From assembly GCF_004297105.1 (NCBI RefSeq), contig NZ_SCVE01000019.1:32415-96414 (forward strand): DNA of 64,000 nt. The letters run 5' to 3'. Position numbers and translations under genes: made by a program. How positions within the stretch are numbered: the first letter of the stretch is position 1; each line of letters begins with the position of its first letter. Below, one piece after another: positions 60,012-64,000 of the stretch. This stretch comes from Herbiconiux sp. Lineage in GTDB: Bacteria > Actinomycetota > Actinomycetes > Actinomycetales > Microbacteriaceae. The notes under the pieces are model-generated. The model saw only the letters and a program-made list of their open reading frames with translations, was not told where the DNA came from and ran no database searches.

Positions 60012-60185
60012 TGAACCTCCACTGTGTCGAGATACAAGGTACCACGGAGTGCGTAGTAGTGCGCACTGGGGAAGTCGTGAACGGACCGCGCCTCAAAGGT
60101 GCGCTACCCGCATGCCTGCAGAGTCGGCGAAGCCCAAGTAGCATAGAGACGCGCGTTCTGACTGTTGGCTGCGCAAATCAACTGG

Positions 60186-60704
60186 ATGATTCGTCGGAGT
60201 CCGGTCTTGGTCAGTTTTACCGAATGCGGATGCGTCTGCTTCGACAATGCCCCCGCGTTCGACTTTGACATGTCGCTTCGTCGCGAGCTACTGAGGCCGC
60301 CGAGGCTGGCGGACATTCTCAATAGCCATGGCGGATGGTACTTAGATGGCGAAGATGGGTGGGTGAACCGCGACATCCAGAGTCTGAACCTCAGAGGTGT
60401 GTCCGGACTTTACATTTTGTGGCGTCAAATGGACTATTGCGCGGTCCACGACGCAGAACACCTCACTGCGGAATACGTCGGCAAGGCAGGAAGCTCGATG
60501 CCAGCGAGGCTGCTTCGCCATCAGCGCGAAAAGGCAATCAATGAGGTGCCAACCACCGAGGTTTCGATTTGGCGCTCCTCAAACCGAATCGCGAAATACC
60601 TTGAGCAAGCTCTCCTCGATCACTTCTATTTTCCTCAGAATCGTGTGGAGAACGTCGGAACCCGAAGGCTCTGTCACCACATTCCACCGGCAGCATGGAA
60701 CTGA
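60186..60704 (+). CDS. GIY-YIG-like nuclease-domain protein
   Basis: 172 residues from the ATG at 60186 (a TTG at 60165 is possible; neither has a clear ribosome site). The central part fits the GIY-YIG fold: GLY (about 74-76) in VSGLYILWR, YVG (about 97-99) in AEYVGKAGSSMPARLLRHQ with Arg108, Glu140 in YLEQALLDHF and Asn152 in FPQNRVENVG. Active members cut DNA by a single metal-dependent step. The N-terminal 65 residues are unassigned. Lower GC and unusual codon use compared with the operon to the left suggest transfer together with the NACHT gene it faces. Confidence 0.65.
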   Translation: MIRRSPVLVSFTECGCVCFDNAPAFDFDMSLRRELLRPPRLADILNSHGGWYLDGEDGWVNRDIQSLNLRGVSGLYILWRQMDYCAVHDAEHLTAEYVGKAGSSMPARLLRHQREKAINEVPTTEVSIWRSSNRIAKYLEQALLDHFYFPQNRVENVGTRRLCHHIPPAAWN

Positions 60705-60770
60705 GCGCGCACCGGCAATGTGGCTAGCTCGAATGAGGGGCGAGCAATACTTGTGCCCGCCTAGCTGATT

Positions 60771-63700
60771 TCAGAATGGAGCCTCGACAATGCAAGTCTT
60801 GCGAGCCACTAATGCTGAGATAAGGCCGCTCGTAGCCGCGTCGAGCTCGCGGGCATCGGAATCCACATCGATGGAAGCGCCGTTGAAGTCGCGTAAGTGA
60901 TCGATAAGTTGGCGTAGCACCCTTAGTTCGTTCTCTCTTGGAAAGTGGTCGATGACGTCGTGACCGTGCCAGTCGACGAGAATCACGGAGACGGCAACAA
61001 CCCCAAGCATGTACTCGGCAGAATGCAGCCCATGTGTCACAGGCGCGTTGGCGCTGAGACTCTGAGACGGAACGCCTAGGTCAACCAGTCCCGAAGTGGC
61101 GTCTACGTGGAGCGGAGACACCAATCCTTGTTCTCTCCATTCGGCTAGGATGCCCGCACCAAAATGATGAAGGACCCGCCTTGAGTCCTTGTGCCCTCCA
61201 AGGGCACGTTGCAATGTGTCGGTCGAAACGAGGGCCGGCACCGTGATGTCAAACTCATACGATGGAACCAGCGTCTCGTTGGTCAGCATCACTCGCCAAG
61301 GAAGCAGTTCTGCTGCGTCCACATCGGAGATCACGCCAAGGCTCCAGAGGCCAGCAATATCGAGCCAGGTGTTTTCATGTGTACTGAAATCCGCACAACT
61401 GCGGCGAAGCTCAGACACAAAATTTGCTGTCGAGGTTTGCTGCGCGATGGCGGTCACGAGGCAGGCTGCGGCAACCCCAATGCCTGGGGTGTCTGGGAAT
61501 AAAGCCAGCAGTTCGTCCGATGTTCGGACGTTTTCGAGCATGGCAATGACAGCTTCTCGCGCGGCCGGTTCAATTTCTATGACAGACACGTCCGGCAATA
61601 GTTGATCGTCTCTGCCGTAGTCGTCGTAGTAGTCGTCGTCGTCCCATTCTTCCTCTATGTCTACATTGACCGCGTGAATTGATCGCGTTCTCTCGTTGAG
61701 CGAATCGAGGTCGCGTTCGCCTCGCGGCTCCAGGACATTTGCCTGGTAAAGGCGGAGTAGGGCTGCGGTGAGAGCACTAAGAAGCGTCTCTTGGAACGAT
61801 ACGAGATTGCGAAGGCTAAGCGCGAAGCTCAGCAACTGCAAATATTCGCTATCCGAATTGTGATCTCGAGCGTTGATCAGCGCACGGATGAAGCGCCCTC
61901 CCCCTTTGCTCTTCCATCGGTCGAAGATCGAAACGGCCATCTGCGCGACGACCCAGCCATTCTGGCGCACGAGCCGTGAATGTAGTGCTTTGAGGAGGTC
62001 CTCAGGGGTGTCGCTTGCTCTAACGACGTACGTTGCGGCGAAAAACTCCAGAAACGATTGGTGCACGAATCCAAACTGTGGTCGGTTGTATTCGTCGGAT
62101 GAGACTGCTGTCATCATCCAAGCGCGTCCAGACCACACCTCAACTGTCTTGCGCGCTTGGCCATACGCGGTCTCTGGCGCCATCGCCATCTCCTGGATCC
62201 AATGAGTGGCAAGCTTCTGTTCCAACTGAGCCTGAGATATTCCATCGCTCATGAGCTCGTAGCTCTCCAAGATGGTCCAGGCGACAAAGTAGAGCGCGCT
62301 TCTGAGGTCGGCGGCGAAAGCACCGGTGTCATCGATACCTCTCATCGTGTTCCACTCTTGAAACATCAGCGTTGCGCAACGTTCGTATAGTTCGCTCAGC
62401 GAGTGCGGAATCTCCCCTCGCGAATAATAAAGACCACAGAGCAGGCTCAGCATTAGAGGATTTACCCGGATGGAGGCGGCATACCTCTCAGAGTCGCCAA
62501 GAAATGATTCGACGAATTGCTCTACTGTTCCACCGACAAGCAGCGATCTCGTACCAAACCACTTCTCCGCATAGACAGCAATGCGGGGATCATCAAAGTC
62601 TCTAACTCGAAGGTGCTGGAACTCGGCGAATGAGAACGGCGCGACGCCGTATCCCGTCAATCTTGAGGTGACGACGACAGATGCCGATGGGTACAGCTGA
62701 GCGAAGGCTCTAATGGAATCGCGGATTCCCGCTCGAGCGCCCACATCCAGAACCTCGTCATAGCCGTCGAAGAACACGGCAGCCCTGCCGGTGAGTAGGA
62801 GATACTGTAGCCACCCGTCCGGCGCATCGGTCTGGACGATTCGTCGGGCCTCTGACTCGATGTAGTCCGCGAAGAGCCCGCTCCCGAGTGAGTCCGCGGT
62901 GAACTTTCGCAACTCAACGATGATGGGCACGACATCGGGTCCCTCGGCCCCTATTCGTGCTGTCGCCGCGAACCGCACAAGCGTCGACTTTCCGATTCCT
63001 GCTGGGCCTAGAAAAACGGAGCGGGGTGCGCGTTCTAGTGCATCAGAAACGGTTAACGTACGGGCTTCGCGTCTAGTAGTTGTGATGGGATCGATGTCAT
63101 CGAGCAGTTCGAGTTCGGGTTCAACATAGATTTCAGAGAGAGCAACCGGCTCCTGCTTGTCGCCCAAGTGTTGCAACTGAACAGAACTCCAATTTCTCTT
63201 GGACTCCGCTTGGTATCTTTCAGTGAAAGCGCCAATAGCAGCTAGAGACGGCCGCCCGAGGGCTGCATAAAGCGATGCCCGGGTTTCATGCGAGGAAAAA
63301 AGAAAGTTGGGAGTGGGGTGTGCAGGACCACTCGCGAGTGACGCCCTACCGGTCGAGCCCACCTGATGGCGGGCGACGTCGGAAAGTAGCCCTGCGATGT
63401 GCGGACCAACTACTTCAGCTTCGTCGCGGTCGAGCCCTGCTTCGAGCTCCAGGTGCGCACGAAGCTCCGACTCGAATGCCGCTTGATACGAAACGTCCTC
63501 GATCGGATCGCCGGCTGCAGTCCCGTCCGAATTGGCGCGAACTGCATCCGCGAGGCTTAGCAGATAGGCCAGATCGGCTTCGACGAGAAGGTAGTGAGCT
63601 ACGTTTTCCGCAGCCTTTTGTGAGATGTCACCCCCCACTAGTTCCGCCTGGATAGACGTATTCAGAGAGCTTGTGAGCGAAGGTGAAGCAGGCTTGGCAG

Positions 63701-63818
63701 ACTTTGTTCTCGATCTGATGCGTCGCGCCACCCGACTAACTCCGGCTCTCGTCACATCAGCGGCAATTGCCACCGTATATTCGGCCAACATTGTTGCAAG
63801 TGTTGGATCATTGTCCAT
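60771..63818 (-). CDS. NACHT-domain NTPase, candidate antiphage protein
   Basis: 1,015 residues from the internal ATG (MDNDPTLATM); an ATG 54 bases upstream gives 1,033. Walker A GPAGIGKST at about residues 271-279, Walker B AVFFDGYDEVLD near 347, and the downstream VVVTSRL and RVNPLMLSLLCGLYY elements define a NACHT STAND NTPase. The N-terminal 230 residues are helical, without a recognised effector. The C-terminus is mostly helical, with an acidic patch (EEEWDDDDYYDDYGRDD near 726) and no leucine-rich repeats. Bacterial NACHT proteins detect phage and trigger a toxic response. GC is near 55%, well below the window average, so recent acquisition is likely. Confidence 0.9.
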   Translation of the reverse strand: MDNDPTLATMLAEYTVAIAADVTRAGVSRVARRIRSRTKSAKPASPSLTSSLNTSIQAELVGGDISQKAAENVAHYLLVEADLAYLLSLADAVRANSDGTAAGDPIEDVSYQAAFESELRAHLELEAGLDRDEAEVVGPHIAGLLSDVARHQVGSTGRASLASGPAHPTPNFLFSSHETRASLYAALGRPSLAAIGAFTERYQAESKRNWSSVQLQHLGDKQEPVALSEIYVEPELELLDDIDPITTTRREARTLTVSDALERAPRSVFLGPAGIGKSTLVRFAATARIGAEGPDVVPIIVELRKFTADSLGSGLFADYIESEARRIVQTDAPDGWLQYLLLTGRAAVFFDGYDEVLDVGARAGIRDSIRAFAQLYPSASVVVTSRLTGYGVAPFSFAEFQHLRVRDFDDPRIAVYAEKWFGTRSLLVGGTVEQFVESFLGDSERYAASIRVNPLMLSLLCGLYYSRGEIPHSLSELYERCATLMFQEWNTMRGIDDTGAFAADLRSALYFVAWTILESYELMSDGISQAQLEQKLATHWIQEMAMAPETAYGQARKTVEVWSGRAWMMTAVSSDEYNRPQFGFVHQSFLEFFAATYVVRASDTPEDLLKALHSRLVRQNGWVVAQMAVSIFDRWKSKGGGRFIRALINARDHNSDSEYLQLLSFALSLRNLVSFQETLLSALTAALLRLYQANVLEPRGERDLDSLNERTRSIHAVNVDIEEEWDDDDYYDDYGRDDQLLPDVSVIEIEPAAREAVIAMLENVRTSDELLALFPDTPGIGVAAACLVTAIAQQTSTANFVSELRRSCADFSTHENTWLDIAGLWSLGVISDVDAAELLPWRVMLTNETLVPSYEFDITVPALVSTDTLQRALGGHKDSRRVLHHFGAGILAEWREQGLVSPLHVDATSGLVDLGVPSQSLSANAPVTHGLHSAEYMLGVVAVSVILVDWHGHDVIDHFPRENELRVLRQLIDHLRDFNGASIDVDSDARELDAATSGLISALVARKTCIVEAPF

Positions 63819-64000
63819 TGCCGAGCCCCCCAGCCCCCTTCGCGCGATGCGATTCTTATGATTCACAATCATGGCCGAGTGCCGGAGTCCCGCGGGGTGG
63901 TGGTCTTTCGGGCCCGCGGCGTCGTGACCGCGACGGGGTGAGCCATCGTGCGATGGTCAGTGAGAACGACCAAGAACTCACACAGAAAGACGACACCGCA

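Noticed and set aside
63953..64000. Possible start of a plus-strand gene at the right window edge (ATG at 63953)
   Set aside because: Only 16 codons are visible, a competing GTG frame starts 8 bases later, and no clear promoter or ribosome site is present.

Overview
The window is a chromosomal segment of a high-GC Gram-positive bacterium. Dense, short-spaced genes of about 70% GC, F420/PPOX-type redox proteins, PadR, MarR and GntR regulators, an LPXTG protein, a type III glutamine synthetase and a strong preference for short or absent 5' leaders all fit an actinobacterium. The frequent GGATGCG/GCATCCG words inside genes suggest Microbacteriaceae; this placement is inference from sequence style, not from a marker gene.

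Left part (1-16.4 kb), mostly core: the end of a membrane glycosyltransferase coupled to a secreted beta-helix protein, an Eis-like acetyltransferase, TetR and luciferase-like oxidoreductase, a YbaK-type deacylase, a large SF1-helicase-like protein whose ATPase motifs look broken, mscL, a zinc-ribbon protein, 5-formyl-THF cyclo-ligase, galU, a RimJ-type acetyltransferase and membrane proteins. A tRNA-Ala(CGC) with its terminator lies at 16.45 kb.

Middle (16.6-27.1 kb): an aldo/keto reductase, a MarR/MFS divergent pair, an Fpg/Nei glycosylase, glutamine synthetase III, and a second MarR facing an F420/NADP-type reductase with two clear operators between them. Next is a small three-repeat Asp/His/Asn-rich peptide whose stop codon overlaps the start of a JmjC/cupin oxygenase, followed by a sucrase/ferredoxin-like protein. 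This trio resembles a peptide precursor plus modifying enzymes and is the most interesting candidate system here.

Sugar island (27.3-39.3 kb): a GntR/UTRA regulator, three FGGY kinases and a class II aldolase in one minus-strand operon, diverging from an ABC importer (binding protein, double ATPase, permease) and a hexuloisomerase-like SIS protein. A 19-base operator candidate occurs before the regulator and again in the divergent promoter, with a weaker third copy, so the genes probably form one regulon for an unidentified sugar or polyol.

Cell-surface block (40.3-46.6 kb): a lipoprotein, a secreted metallophosphoesterase, a membrane-anchored surface protein, an LPDTG sortase substrate and a HupE/UreJ-like membrane protein, with a 15-base minisatellite that supplies the stop codon of the LPDTG gene.

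Right part (46.7-64 kb), accessory: an HTH-bearing Fic protein with a palindromic operator, small NTF2-like, PPOX, MFS, hydrolase and dehydrogenase genes, a methyltransferase remnant, a GlxA-type regulator, a LuxR-HTH/VOC fusion, an Abi-family protein, a PadR/HAAS/monooxygenase operon, and a lower-GC end with a GIY-YIG-like protein facing a large NACHT NTPase. Abi, NACHT and perhaps GIY-YIG and Fic make this look like a defence-rich region.

Two window-wide patterns stand out. At least fifteen genes carry a TANNNT -10 box ending 6-7 bases before the start codon, as expected for leaderless mRNAs. Several intergenic regions carry 55-75 base inverted repeats with long arms; four of them share a related loop motif although their arms belong to two different types.
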